Assembly: GCF_018687715.1 (NCBI RefSeq)
Contig: NC_056754.1
Span: forward strand, 21,881,001-21,945,000
Direction of reading: 5' to 3'
From: Carya illinoinensis
Lineage: Eukaryota; Streptophyta; Magnoliopsida; Fagales; Juglandaceae
DNA: 64,000 nt
Made by a program: the position numbers and the translations under genes. A model generated the notes under the pieces. It was not told where the DNA came from. It was given only the letters and a program-made list of their open reading frames with translations, and made no database searches. This document shows, piece after piece, positions 1 to 13,059 of this stretch (its first letter is position 1; each line of letters begins with the position of its first letter).

Positions 1-1293
1 AGCTCTCCAAGGAGCATTCTGCCTTGCTGAAAGTGACACGGATAGCGATGGGGTGACGAAGTATGGCCTGGCCATTAATTGAGAGTCTTCCATAGGGCTG
101 ATCTTTACTCCTTGAGTCAGAAGTGGGATGTGGCTGCGGTATAGGTAGTGGATTTCTGATTCAGTGGTTAAGTCAAATTGAAAAGATTAACTTTTATTGG
201 TGGGGTAATGAATGAAGCTTGATCACTGTAGTTAAACTGTTCCTTCAAAGCTTCAGCGGACGAGTTCATGCTTTTCACGCCGATTTTGATGGCACTTGAG
301 GAAGATGGAAAGAAGTTGATCAGTTATGGAATTAAATCAATCGGAACTTCTTCTTCATCACAAGCGTAAGATTGAAGGCTTTGCTTTTAAGATGATACTG
401 TTTGACTTTGTCTTGCTTGAAAGCTCTCTTCCTCATGATTTTTCCAGGCTTCAATTTCCGTGTCTGTTCTTGGCTTGTTGTAATGTTTGTTCAAGTGATC
501 CTCCATTTCCATATGCCCAAAATCGCTTTCAAGCCTCTCCTCTGTTTGATGAAAGGCTGAGAGGTGCCTTGAGGGGGCCTGTATTCCGCTCTTATAGATG
601 GACCAAATTTGATCTTGGTTGGAGTTAACTGGGGTTATCCACAAAAGATTTGAGAGTGGCTGAGCCTTCCACAAGCATAACAGAAGTCTGCTAATTTCTC
701 ATATTTGAATGTTATCCAAACAACTTTGTTCCCGAATCTAGGCAATGGAAAACCTTTTTTTAGTGGTTTTGTGACATCTACCTCAACCTTTATACGAATA
801 AATTTGCAGAAGGCTAGACCGTAGATTGGATCTTCTTCTACTCTGATAAGGTTGCTAATTGCTTTTCCGATGTCCACTGCATTTTTCATGTTGAAATGGT
901 CTAAAGGTAAACCATGCAATTGTACGTTGAAAGTGGCACGGTTTAAGTTGATTTCCTCTATGGTTGCACCAGGGGCCTATTGTTTTAAAATCATCAGATC
1001 TCATTTGAAATTCCAAGGTCCCCTTGGTTTAGCACCCTAAGTTTGTCTTATGAATTTCTAAATGTGGATATGAATTTATTGACATCCATATCATCTATTA
1101 AGAAATTTTGGATGAATTTCCATGAGGCTTTGATGCAAAGGTGGATAGCAAATTTGTTAAGGGGTCTGTCTGCTACTAACCTTCCGATTAGTATTTTTTC
1201 TGATGTCGATTTTGCGGCCTCTGGGGTTGTCTGCAAGCTGAGCTCTTGCCATGATAGTGCTTCCGTTTGTGAGATTAGGGACTCCGAATCCAT
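1..1293 (-). pseudogene. LINE (L1-type) ORF1 remnant
   Basis: This is a decayed non-LTR retrotransposon ORF1 (RNA-binding gag-like protein). On the minus strand, 1293-1048 reads as the N-terminal DUF4283-like region. The segment 919-635 ends in a zinc knuckle with the pattern C-x2-C-x4-H-x4-C (FCYACGRLSHSQIFC), and 674-387 carries the low-complexity tail. The three pieces lie in different frames, so the ORF is broken by indels. Bases 1-386 hold no readable ORF and are probably more of the same element, which runs off the left edge. Positions 1294-1545 look like its 5' leader. Family assignment is good; exact limits are inferred. Confidence 0.75.
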
Positions 1294-1549
1294 TGTGTGA
1301 TAGTTGTGAGATTCGCTTTCTTCAGTAACAGAGTTCCTCTGCCAGACTAAATGTGCGGTGAAATTCTGAATTTGTTGCTGCAGAATGTGCAGTTGAAACT
1401 TAAGGAAGCAGGTAGAGTTCGGATGCTGTATGCCTTGATAAACCAGACAACTGCTTCAAAGCAGCAGATTGTGCAGTGAGAAATTAGAAAACGCCGCCTA
1501 GAAAGAGAAGCTCTGACTTCTCTCTAGCCAGCTTTTGTTCTCAATTCAA

Positions 1550-2393
1550 TAGATCAAGTAGTTTATCTAATTTCAATAATATGATCTTTTGAGTACTGGA
1601 GTAGGAGGAGTTCAAGTCCTCATTCCAGAATTAAGTTTTTATATCATCCAACATGTTAAGATTCATTGATCAATAGCTGTGAAAAGCCGTAGGAATGAAA
1701 GCATAATAATTAGACATTTAAACTCATCCTATGATAATTTGTTTTTGGCATATCTTGATTTAGTTGAATCACTGGGAAAATATATACCACTTTACGTTTG
1801 ATAGATGATCTTGATAAATCCATATACATGACCTCACCTGTATAATTTAGTAAGTACTTGCTAAGAGAGTTGCCTTTATTTATTTATTTTGATTGTTAGA
1901 CTCATCGAATATTGTAATGCTACATTTAGTATCAGAGTGGGCGAGAGAAGTATTGTAGAAGTAAGTTAACATGATAGAAGAACATAAATGTCAACTCCTA
2001 TGTACACGCATTGGTTTCTTACAATGTGGAATTGAATTTTATAATGACTTTAATGAGCTCCAATTATAATTTTGATTAGTCATTTTGAAATGTAAATCTA
2101 GATTCAATTTATTCTTTCTGTGTGTCGTTTCAAATGATATTAGAGTCGAGTTTGAAGTCTAATATGACATTGGACACTTGTGCAATGTGAACCCTATTAA
2201 AAACGTCCATCTAGATTTGAGTTGTGTCTTCATAGGTCATTGTGTATGCTATACATTAATGATACAATCTTCACTATTAGCAAGTGGAACCAAAGATGAT
2301 TGACTCTCTCTTATGAGATTCCACGAGTTCTTAGGCCTCTTGTTGACATGGATGATGTAGAACTTTGAACTTTTGTATCTAGTTGACTAAGAT
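1550..2393. other. Intergenic repeat debris with PBS-like motif
   Basis: No gene is visible here. Around 1925-1943 the sequence TTAGTATCAGAGTGGGC resembles the initiator-Met tRNA primer-binding site of plant LTR retrotransposons (TGGTATCAGAGC), so this may be an old LTR/leader junction. No coding remnant follows it. Confidence 0.35.
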
Positions 2394-3013
2394 TGTTAAG
2401 AGGTGGCTTAATTCTTGTTGAAAAAGCACATTTCTAGATTATTCGCTCGAGCAAAGCTTTAGACAAATTGTTAGATCGACAGTCAGCTTGAGCGGGACCC
2501 TTACAGATTGTTCACTCAACTATCGCTAGACAGTCAGCTCAAGCGAGATCCTGATAGAGAGTTCACTCAACACTTGCTCAATACTCAATTTGAGCGAGTA
2601 CTAGACCTAATGTTCCCTTGACACTCTGTTCGAACGAATGCTCATAATTAGGTTTTTTGCACCATTTTAGTATAAATACATGCTTGATTTCAATGTATTG
2701 TACTTTTGAGCAGCTATAATACACGCGCACACACACACACACACAGAGACATAGAGTAAAGCCCTTTTGTGAGATTTTTGAGAGTTCATTGGGTGTATTG
2801 AGACTCTGGGATTGAGTATTTTGTGAGATCTCTTGTAATCCACCTTTGTTTTGATAGCGAGTTCATTGACACCAACCCTACCAGTGGATGTAGGCTTAAT
2901 CTGAGTTGAACTACTTAAAACTTGGTATTCTGTGTGTGATTGTCATTATTTTCTTTTGTTTGCTTCTACTTTTATACTTTAAATTAGCCGCTAATAACTG
3001 GTTAATCCTAACA
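2394..3013 (+). mobile_element. Probable solo LTR (620 bp)
   Basis: The segment begins TGTTAAG and ends CCTAACA, which are complementary LTR ends. It is flanked by near-matching 5-mers, aagat (2389-2393) and aaggt (3014-3018). A TATA box (TATAAATA) lies near 2671. The 2430-2650 stretch just upstream holds repeated variants of GCTCGAGC/GCTTGAGC, a candidate U3 regulatory block. A short CA repeat sits at about 2730-2744. The 3' part resembles Copia-type R/U5 sequence. No internal coding region adjoins it, hence solo LTR. Confidence 0.55.
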
Positions 3014-3842
3014 AAGGTAGACGACAACTAGGCTGGTTACACAATTTTGTCATGTTGCGGCTGTTGCCACCATTTCCTACATGGCCACTGACAGTATTTT
3101 GAAAGGTATGGCTATAAAACCTTAAGCCTTGCCTATAGACAAAGCTCCCCATACCCAAAAAGAAGGTTGCATACAATGTTGTATCACCATTTTTTTAAGC
3201 AATGCCATATCGCCTTATAGATGGTACTTTCACCATCTCCAATATTTATCAAGTAGGCCAGTACGTAAGACCACCAACACCATTTACCACCACTGCTCCA
3301 CCATAATCATTCGGACTCCATCACCATGCCATCAGCATCACTACTGATCTTGCTGCTCCCTTTCAGAATCCAAAACCAAGTTGTCCACTAGCTTAGCATC
3401 AGCAACATACAAATGATCCCATGAAGTAAAAGATTAATGTTTCAGTGGAAAAAATATTTATGACATCTCACTTAAAAGTTAGATACTAAATGCATTCACA
3501 AACACTTTCTCAAAGTTCCTATCATCATTAATGAAAGAGGGTGAACGTTACAGCATCAAAGATGGGACAGACTGTGATGTGTGATGAACATCATATTTGA
3601 CCATTGCACCCTGAAGACTTGACTTACTAGCATACATCAAGATTTCAAATTGAAGGGGACGAAAGATTCAAAGTGAATTTAATAAGAATTTCATAATCCT
3701 TTGAGAAAATGACAAAACAATAAAAAATCCTCTTTTAATTACGGTTGATAACTCCTGAAGAAGTACACATTAGCTTGCAAGCATGGTTCCGAAACAATAA
3801 TCTTGGTAGAATCCATGGTGTCCCATACCAATAAAAAAAAGA

Positions 3843-3873
<31 letters not shown>

Positions 3874-4070
3874 AAAAAAAAAGGAATCCATGGTGTCCCA
3901 AAATCATTGATAACGTCTTTAAAAACATGGCTTAACTGGTTTAAACAAGGTATGATGTGGGATTTGAGACCAACCTTTCAACTATGTAATCACTGGTAGT
4001 GAAGCAGCCTTCTTATCTACTCAGAGATCTCAGAAGACCATTCACAAGAAGATTGCAAAGAATACAGGGA
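3014..4070. other. 3' flank of ADT1; no gene seen
   Basis: This lies downstream of the ADT1 stop codon and probably contains its 3' UTR. An A-rich tract with AAAAG units spans about 3832-3882. I see no further coding signal. Confidence 0.5.
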
Positions 4071-7000
4071 CTACAAAGTGGTATCCATGGGATAGCAACC
4101 AAGTATGCGAAGGAATGTTGCAAATTCCTGCAAAGTAATAAATTTGTCATGCAAAACTCAGAAGGTTGGTACAAGAACATCAGTATGTTTGCTTTGTCTA
4201 GTAGTAATGTATATCATCAGTGTGAAGTATCATTACAAAATAATTATCAACATCAACATAAAAGAATGACGTCATATGCCGATAACACTCAGCAACACAA
4301 AGTATAGGGCTTAAGCATGAGTTGGTGATATTATGGGAGATAGTGTAGAATTTTAGCATTGGCACAGAGAAACTTGACTGCTTCAGCCATAAAGAAAAGG
4401 AACAATGGAGCGATAGCTTCTCTAAAATTTGATGGAGACCACATATTCATGGAGAGCAAAAACATAATGAATTGGTAAAAGATGAGAACATTCTCTTTGG
4501 ACACGGCTGTAAAACCATGTTTCCTTTCTGTTAGCTCCCAAGAACAGATAAATTTGAGATTCTCTATTGGCATTAATCTTGACCTCAAAAAATAAGATAA
4601 AGAACTAAGGATGGCATTTTTTTTATTCTAGCTGAAGTCAGAAGTAGGTTAGAATGTGCAGGTTCAAGAAGCACTGCTTTGCATTATAAAAGTGACAGAC
4701 AGTAAACTGGAGCTCAAGCCTATGTTGGTTGGCAGTTGAAATGTTTGTTGGCATCTATTAGGCATCAAACACACTAATACATATATTCATATGTATATAT
4801 TTATATATCATGTATGTATGTTGAAGTGGAAATTTGATTAGAGGTTTTGCGGGACATATTGGCCTTGGTTCAAATAATTATGCTGAAGGGATGGGGCTCC
4901 TTTTTGGATTACTGATTGTGAAAAGCCTGAATCTAGTTAATGTTGATATTGAGCTTGATTTTATGATTGTTGTCCAGTGGGTGCAGAAAGCTTATTGTGG
5001 TTTATGGTATTTTGAAGATTTTTGGGAAGAAATTCTTGGTACATTGAATTATTCTATATCTCATGTGTATAGACAAGGTAATGCTCCTGCAGACTTTTTG
5101 GCTTGGATGGGTTCCAAAGGTAATAGTAGGATTTGGGAGGATTTTTCTTTACTTCCACATTTACTAAAAGGAATGTTGAAGATGGACAAAGTGGGTCTTC
5201 CTCATATTAGATTTGGTTAATTTTGCTTATTTTAATTCAACTTTATAATTTTTTTGCTGCTTTTGTTGGTTTTGGTTAGAGTATAAGGTTTTTTTAACAC
5301 TTGTGTTTTGGGTGTTCTTTTATTCCTATCTTGTAACCTCCCAAGTGTGTGTTATTATCACGGAATTCCTCAGCCATAAGTGAAGGTTTATCAATAAAAT
5401 TGGGGAAGGGTCACTCTTGGACATGTGACCCCAACTCTTTGTTTTTTTTAAAAAAAAAAAAAAAAAGTTGTGGGGATACAGTGTTTGGGGCTCTTCAACC
5501 ATAAAAGCCATGATTGCAAATTTGAGATGCATTCTGCTTCAAAATTTCATTATCTAACAAAACCAAAATTTTGAGTACCATATAAAAAAAAAAAAAAAAA
5601 AAAAAATCCTACCGTTAGAATGCATAATTCGCACAGTTGAGAGTGACAAAAGACAAACCTGCAGATGTCCTAAAGCATTTTGTGCACGGGGCTCTGCCAT
5701 AGAAGCCTCAAAATCAATATAGAAAAGGTAGTCAAAATATCTGCAACCACAAATGACTTTTTTTCATTCTCAACTCGGATGTAAAAGATTTCCCAATTTG
5801 TACAATTAAGATAAGCAAGAGTATGATTTTCAACAGGGTCAACGATACACTCAAACTGAATATTGACATTTTGAATGAACCGTACCAGAGACAAGGATTA
5901 AGAACAATAATTTGAAAGGTAGGATGCAACTTCAACATAATTGGTAGAAAGGCAATGCAAAGTGATGTTGATTGTAAGGAGAAGTGACCACAAGCTAATT
6001 TAAAAAAGAAAAGAAAGAAAGAAACAACATTTAGATGAAGGATTGACACTGGAGCAACCCATTAGTTTTTCACTTGTTAGAGGTTATTTATTTTTGGAAC
6101 AAGGGATCATAATAGGAAAAATGAATCTGGGACGTCTGGTACTATAGATATAATATGAGAAAATATGCCAAGGTATTTAAAAAAAAAAAAAAAAAACTCC
6201 AAAATAAAAACAAAAAACTGACATTAAATTAAAATACCAAGTGCACAGCATATTAATACGATCGGGTTGCCTTTAGACACACTGGAAGTTGTGTATTGCT
6301 GCATTTACCTCCTAGTTGTTTAAACTTAAATGCCTGAGCACGTCTGAAGTGCAATAATTATGCATACAATGGAACATAATTTTGACAAAAATAACTCCAA
6401 TATACTTTGATATCAATCTGATCCTAACAAGTCTAAATACAACACTCCAATAATTATGCATTAAATACATTGTCTAATAGAGCACTTTGATATAGATCTG
6501 GTCCTAACAAGTCATGAAAATAAAGACTCACTTGGCACTTCCCGTGTTAGAGTCATCAACTACTCTTAATGGCCGCTTTCTCTGTGGTCGACTTTCAATC
6601 TACAATTGCATGGAGATCAAAGTCCATAGCTAAAGCTTTTATACAAAGTTCATGGACAGTAACTAAAACAAACACATTTTCCAAGATACCTTTGTCAAAT
6701 TTATGCCCCTCAGAGCAAATACTGCTAAGGCTTTAAATAAAACTCCAGGGCCTTCATCCAAGGTAAATACAATGCTTGTCTGAAATGAGGGAAATTCAAC
6801 ACTAAAAAACTCTGGAAAATATATAACAACGTCCAAATGCGTATATAAATCTCTTACTTTAAACTGCTTATTAGTTCTTGGAATTATTGGATCCCTTGCA
6901 AGTACCAGAAAACGAGTAATGTTATCAGAGTCATCCTGTATAGGCCATGGAATTGAATCAAAATATGTAGCATTACTAAATATCCTAATAAATATGCTTC

Positions 7001-9296
7001 AGTGGAATTAATTCTTTAATGACACGATTTTAATCAAAATATCTGTCACCTCAAATAAAAACAAATGCCTTAAGAGTAAATGGTCCAAACAAACTACACA
7101 AATTTAAGGTAGCTTAGGCATTCAGGAAAACATTGCAGGGCTCTCAAATCATATATGTATACTGCAGTGATGTGAGTCAGCCACAAAAAGCTTTTGCACC
7201 TCTGTGAATAAATCAATTGAATGAAAGGTCATGATCATCATGATACTGGAATCTCTCGAAAAGAGGTAGTTTATCAACTAAACTCATGGGAAGCAAATAG
7301 TACTCTGAAGAGATGAGCTAGCGCTTGTTTGCATCAAAGGAAAACTAAAATATACAACATAGCATTTAATGTTCATAAAATTTACATTCTTTGGTTTCAA
7401 AGAAGCAAATTGTTATCAAAACTTACATAAATTACATGTTAACAGCAGTTGCGCAGTTTTAATCAAAAATGGAAAAAAAGGCAAAGTACATTTTTGGTCC
7501 TCTAAAGTTGAGGATTTATCAATAGGTCATATTGCTCCAATACGCAGCCAAATTTTTTTCTAATTGTAGCAGTGCTGCTATCCAACTTTTATTGTTTTGA
7601 TTTTGTCCTTCCCTTTAATTCAGTAAATATATGTAATGAAATCTGTCACATATGATGGAAACAGTAGATGCGTATTAGTTTACATGGCAATGGCATATGC
7701 CACAACAACAGAAAATAGTTCTAAATTCTATATTTTTAAAATATTAGAAAAAACCACTCACTGCATTTTTTGGGCAAGTAAATTCTTCTAGTTGTCCATC
7801 GAAAATTTTCACAATCCTGATGCATACAGGTGAACAACACGCAGAGGTAATTTTTTGCACATTCTCTAGAGGGATCATCAGGGCATAAGGTTTTTTATTT
7901 ATTTATAAGTAAACGGTTAAATTATATTAATACGAATACAAATAGACCAAGCAGGCAATAGCAGTCTGTTCTCGTCTTGCCTCCATATGTGTGCCTATAA
8001 ATTTTTCCCACAAGTTCATTTACTAAATATGATAAATAAGAGAGTCATATTAGAAATTTTAATATTTAGCTAACTCTGTTCGTTCGGTTTAAAATTAAAT
8101 GGAGTTGGTCAAACTGAGAAAATTGGAACAATATTGACATTGGAGGATAACATTGCTGCAGTTAGAAGAATGAGGATGAAATTGGAACATAAACTAGAAA
8201 TTGAGGACCAAAAGAATAATTTATCAAAAAGTTTTTGTTCCACGTGCCCTATAAGCTTCAAATATCACCAATCAAACATCACCAAAATGGACTAGAAGAT
8301 GAAAGTGAATATGATCTACATGATTTCCAAGTGTCCAATCTTTTGGTAACGGAGGATCCACAGGATTGCCACATATGGTCAAACTGTTTCCCCTGCAGTA
8401 GAATTTTTAGCACCACAAATACCACAAGCAGCAACATCACTCCTACACAGCTTTAAAATCTGTACATACTATACTATCACACTAACCTATAGCACTATAA
8501 CCTAATTTATTTCACTATAAACAATTTCTTGGAGGCGTTGATGCTCAGTTGAGCAATAACTCTTTAACATGTATGAGTATTTTGTTCTGTAAGCTACCAA
8601 CCAGTAATGAAAAAGAGTAAGACTCTGATCTTTCTTCTTATCCAATTCCTACACAACTTTAAACTCTCTACATACTATACTATCACAGTAACCTATAGCA
8701 TATAACCTAATTTATTTCACTATAAACAATTTCTTGGAGGAGTTGATGCTTAGTTGAGCAATAACTCTTAACATGTATGAGTATTTTGTTCTGTAAGCTA
8801 CCAACCAATAATGAAAAAGAGTAAGACCTCTGATCTTTCTTCTTATCCAATTTCTTGACGACCAAGTGGTGGTTAAAAGAGACATAAATTACCTGGATTC
8901 CATCTGCTAGTATGTTAAGCCCATAGATTTCTGCAGCTCGAGCACTTGCGACAACACCAGCATCCCTTAGGCCATTTGAGGCTACATACTAAAGCAAAAT
9001 TAAGTTGAAATAAAATCGTTGTGGCATGATATAGAAGAAATCTCTTTACAGGTAAGACATCTATCACTCACCTGAGCAGCCACAGCTGTATCATCAACGT
9101 TTTCCCTGGAAACACCTAACTTACTCAGGAGACTATCACTTAACGAAAGTGCCTGCAAACCAGAAATTTCCAGATTTTAAATGAGGAAAAGACGTTTGGA
9201 CAATATAGATTGGTTAACAAGTGAAGTCAATTTAACAAGCTTTATTACAGAAAACATCCTTCCTCTCCTGCTTCCAGAAAAAAGAGAGAAACATAA

Positions 9297-9365
<69 letters not shown>

Positions 9366-11149
9366 GAAAGATTGACCTGTGGATGGCTTATAACACGTTT
9401 CAAGTGCTCTGATCTGACGCCTGGCAGGGCTAGAAGGCAAAAATTAACAGCCAACTGCACCTCACCTACAATATGAAGCCTATGACGAAGTAGTAAATCA
9501 TAATTGCGGTGGATACTTCCACTTGAAGAGTTCTCAATTGGAAGGACTGCTTTATCAGTCAGCCATAGTTCAACAGCCTACAGATAAAACACGAAAACAA
9601 ATGAATCAATGATTCGTATTAACTCATGCTATCAGTTGTTTACATCATCTTCATCTCTATCATACATTTCCATTAAAATTTTATCTCCTTGGATTTGAGT
9701 AGATGTTGCTCCACATGTTATGGTATTACATTAGTGTTTTCAAAAGTTGTATAAGAATGGAGGACTGCATTTCTTTTGGATGTCCTAATTCCAGCCTACA
9801 GATTTTTAGATTAATTCATACTAAACCTTAAAAGCGTCTTCAAACTCATTACAAGGAACGGTTTCACATTTAGGGTAGGCTTTGAATGCGGCATCCTCAG
9901 TGTATGAACCTGGACACCCCTGCACGATATTTTCAACCAAATAAGGAAAGTGGACTAAATCTTCAGCAGCAAGCAATATTGATCTAATTGTTGGCATTAG
10001 AAACTAGCAACCACTAAGTATATACCCTACCTTGAATGATATTCGTACCTTCGAACCATCATCAGCAGTACTAGAAAGATCAGATACAGATAATGGTTCT
10101 GTGTTTGTCAAATATTGAATATGAAGTAGAACAAAAGTCAGATGCATCCAAGTAAAACTAGTCAAAGATGAGAAACTTTACAAAAAGTACAGTATGCTAA
10201 TTCCCCGCCTACAACGAACATTAATTAAGCATAGAGCAGTAATATCTGGTCCTTATCAGACCAAATATCTTTATCTGATGGAAACCTCTTTTGACTCCTA
10301 CTATTTTCCCTTCCCGTAAAAGATTTCCCATCCTTTGAAGCACAAACCTACTTTTTACAGCCGGGCTTTAGTCCCCTCACCTAGCTTTCAAACTTCTCCT
10401 GTGCAAGTGCAAGTCATCAAATCCTCTTTGGTAGAAAACATTTCATCATCACGTGGCTTTTGAAGACTGGAACTTTCTTTTTCCTTATTGACTTATAAAG
10501 TTTAAATCTTTGAGATCAATCATAATTTCCGTAAATTCTAGTCTATAAATAAAAAATGAACCCAATCCTTACACTTTTTTCGATAATTCACCGACTTAAA
10601 TTTACTTGCGGTTCATATGTTCTCCACAATCACGCGGCATGAATTCCTCATGAATGCTCAATTAGAGAAAGTCCAGAAACTACTATTCTTTCGAGGATGG
10701 TCCGCTATTTGTCCCACTTCACTTAATGAGAATATGTGTATTCAAACTTTAATTAAACAGCCCACTGGAAACCACCCCAAATCTGTTCGTAATACTGGAA
10801 TATATATCAATTCAAAACTTAACAAAATCCATAAATCATATAAACTGCTATAAGATAACCCACTTGGAAAGGAGCTCGAATCCTTTTGCAATCTCTTGGA
10901 AACCTCGCTCTTCGTCTCATCAATTACTCTTTGCAACTTCGTGCTCCGCTTGGACGAGTTGCCGTCTTCCACGTTCCGTATGGCCCGACAAGCTAAGAAA
11001 CCCGAAAAGCCACCAAAACTTATCGATTTGCACACTTTCTCCGGTCCATTTATCCAATTCAATGGAAACCCAGATGGCTTAGACCCCGAATCATTCCAAC
11101 CAAAATGAGGATTTGTGCTCTCCAACACAATCACAGACTTCAAAGCCAT
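4071..11149 (-). CDS. ADT1: Arogenate/prephenate dehydratase, ADT1 type (11 exons)
   Basis: Plastid enzyme that decarboxylates and dehydrates arogenate (or prephenate) in phenylalanine synthesis. Coding exons, minus strand order: 11149-10864, 10098-10031, 9919-9827, 9577-9377, 9152-9072, 8988-8893, 6935-6858, 6779-6690, 6599-6532, 5740-5659, 4127-4071. All introns are GT-AG and the phases agree, giving 1200 nt and 399 aa with no break; family members are about 390-420 aa. The ATG at 11149 gives MALKS..., as in relatives. Residues 1-95 are a likely transit peptide. The dehydratase domain (about 113-290) has [10 protein letters not shown] (172-181) and the catalytic TRF (282-284). The ACT domain (about 302-385) has [14 protein letters not shown] and IESRP (332-336). 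Several usually conserved residues in the catalytic half differ (see findings). Confidence 0.93.
4825..5466 (+). mobile_element. 5'-truncated LINE 3' end in ADT1 intron 10
   Basis: An ORF at 4834-5220 encodes an RNase H-like (RVT_3) domain. It has the usual run of a substrate-side helix ([19 protein letters not shown]), a D-containing strand and the closing motif [17 protein letters not shown]. This is the C terminus of a plant L1 ORF2. A 3' UTR and a poly(A) tract at about 5449-5466 follow. The insertion is antisense to ADT1 and lies wholly within its last intron (4128-5658). No clear target-site duplication was found. Confidence 0.8.
8450..8862. repeat. 206-bp tandem duplication in ADT1 intron 6
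   Basis: Two adjacent, nearly identical copies share TACATACTATACTATCAC at 8463 and 8669, a period of 206 bp. They differ by a few substitutions and small indels. They lie in the 1957-bp intron 6936-8892 and leave the exons untouched. Confidence 0.9.
9298..9360. repeat. Compound (TG)n(AG)n microsatellite in ADT1 intron 4
   Basis: About 11 TG units are followed by about 20 AG units. On the gene strand this is (CT)n(CA)n within intron 9153-9376, about 16 bp downstream of the splice donor. Short ORFs reading through it are artefacts. Confidence 0.95.
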
Positions 11150-13050
11150 CAAAAGCTTCAAAACCAATATGTTTCCCCGCGATGTTTGCTATACTCCGGA
11201 ACCATCAGAAACGGCTTTGAAAACCAGGAATGTGTTGCGAAAAGCAATAGAATTAAAACAATGACGACTTTCGTCGAACAGGTGAACGTGAAAATTAGGT
11301 GAAGAAAGCTTTACTTCCAACGACACGCACACGCTTCAGTTATGAGACCAGTTCAAGCGGATAACTGTCTGCATCGGATACAGTCGTACAGACGTTGAGA
11401 CTTTGGAGGAGCGACCGCCCAAAATGGACAACATCAAATAAATATATAAAATAAACCAAATTTGCACGAGTGGGCTCTACATCCACCGACTCGGATCCAA
11501 AATTGGTCCGGACAAGTGTAAAATTCCTCAATTTTTTATTTTTGATTTATTTTCCTGTATTTTTATAATATTTTAAATTATTTAAAAAATAAAATAAAAT
11601 TCACAACATCAATAAAAAAATATTTAAATAATTACTAAATAAAAAAATAAAAAAAGTATAGAAAAGATACTCAAAGCTATTATCAGGATTTCAAACATTT
11701 CTCTTTACACATTCACAGATCTAACAGCTGAATTTTATACTTCAAACGTGCGAATAGTGTTCATTTTGATTATTATCTCTATTTTATTTTTTTGAACTTG
11801 ATATTAAATAATAATAAAAACTCGTTTTACTTGTATATTAATTAGGTTGATGAAAGAATAATAATTAATAATGTTAGGTATAAAATGAGAAAAATTTTAT
11901 TTCTCATATTCATTATTTTTAAACTATATATCTATCTATATTTTATATTTTTTTTATTAATAAATATGTGATATAAATTTGTTGAGTAAGAAACTTATAT
12001 AAATAATTGGGTCCTCAAAGCTCATGTTGCATTAAAAGCCCGACGTACAATGATGTAAGAGAGAATCTGAGGTGGGATTACACTTAAAAGCAAGACACTT
12101 GACTCGAAAAGGAAGGGAGAGGCAACAAGAGGACACTTCTATTTCTGCTTGTTAGCATTGATATTGCTCTTATCAAAGCTATGTCTAAAATTTAATTAAA
12201 AGTATATATTTTATATAAAATGAAAACCATTCAAATTATAATTTTACATTAAATTTTTTAAAATAATAATATAATATTATTAATAATAATATTTTTAATT
12301 TTCTTATATCATATTTTATAATTATACTAATTATATGTTAATTAATAATTTACTTTTTATTTAAATTATTATTTTCTAATTAAATTTTTTCCTCAACTTA
12401 TTTGCAGCCTAAAATTCATGTGGCCAAAATCATTTGCAGCCTTAGAATTCAAGTGCCACCTAGAATGCAGAGTAGATTATAGGACCAGAAATGTAAATAA
12501 AACAAAAAAAAAAAAAAAACAGCAGAATGTATTAACATCGCTTTTGGAATACGATATCACTGCACTTGGTCTGATATTTTGAAATAAAATTTCACTTTTG
12601 AAAATAAACAATTCATATTTTAATACGAAGATAGACTTAGAAATATTGTAACTCAAACATGAAATTCTTACTATTTGACTACTCTAATGCAGATCATTTT
12701 ATCTATATATTTTTTTTAAATTTTGAAGATGCACTAACATTTAGCTAAACTAATACAAGTGCTCTTAGAAGATTCGTTGATTTTATAAAGCATAATTTTT
12801 GTCGCATATCTTGTACTGTGATGTTGAAAGATCCCATAGATTGAGACACACCAATTGTAACAATACTGTGTAAATGCATAAATGAAATACATCTCTCACC
12901 CTCACGATCAAGTGTGAGAAAATTCACAAAGCATGTATTGCTCTGTTCATGAGTGGGTCGAAGAATTACTACTTAACACTTAGAATCTTATTTCAACCAT
13001 ACAGTCATAGACTCCAAATTTTCAATGACACATAGGATTCTTTGTTTTGA
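11150..13050. other. ADT1 upstream region with a MITE-like insertion
   Basis: This is the upstream region of ADT1. Positions about 11460-11710 resemble the segment at 20240-20460 (shared order: GGCTCTA, CCACCAACTCGG-like, GACAAGTGTAAAA, AT-rich core, then ATTATCAGGAT). It is therefore a dispersed repeat about 310 bp upstream of the ADT1 start codon. 11520-12400 is very AT-rich, with an A tract at 12503-12520. No other gene is visible. Confidence 0.5.
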
Positions 13051-13059
13051 ATCTTTCGT

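Noticed and set aside
7484..8222. TTTTTGGTCCTC ... GAGGACCAAAAG inverted ends in ADT1 intron 6, possible 740-bp transposon
   Set aside because: Only about 15 bp of imperfect inverted match and no clear TSD; too weak to list as an element.
9177..9460. Two overlapping minus-strand ORFs of 87 and 71 aa
   Set aside because: They read through the (TG)n(AG)n microsatellite and parts of ADT1 exon 4 in the wrong frame or across its splice site.
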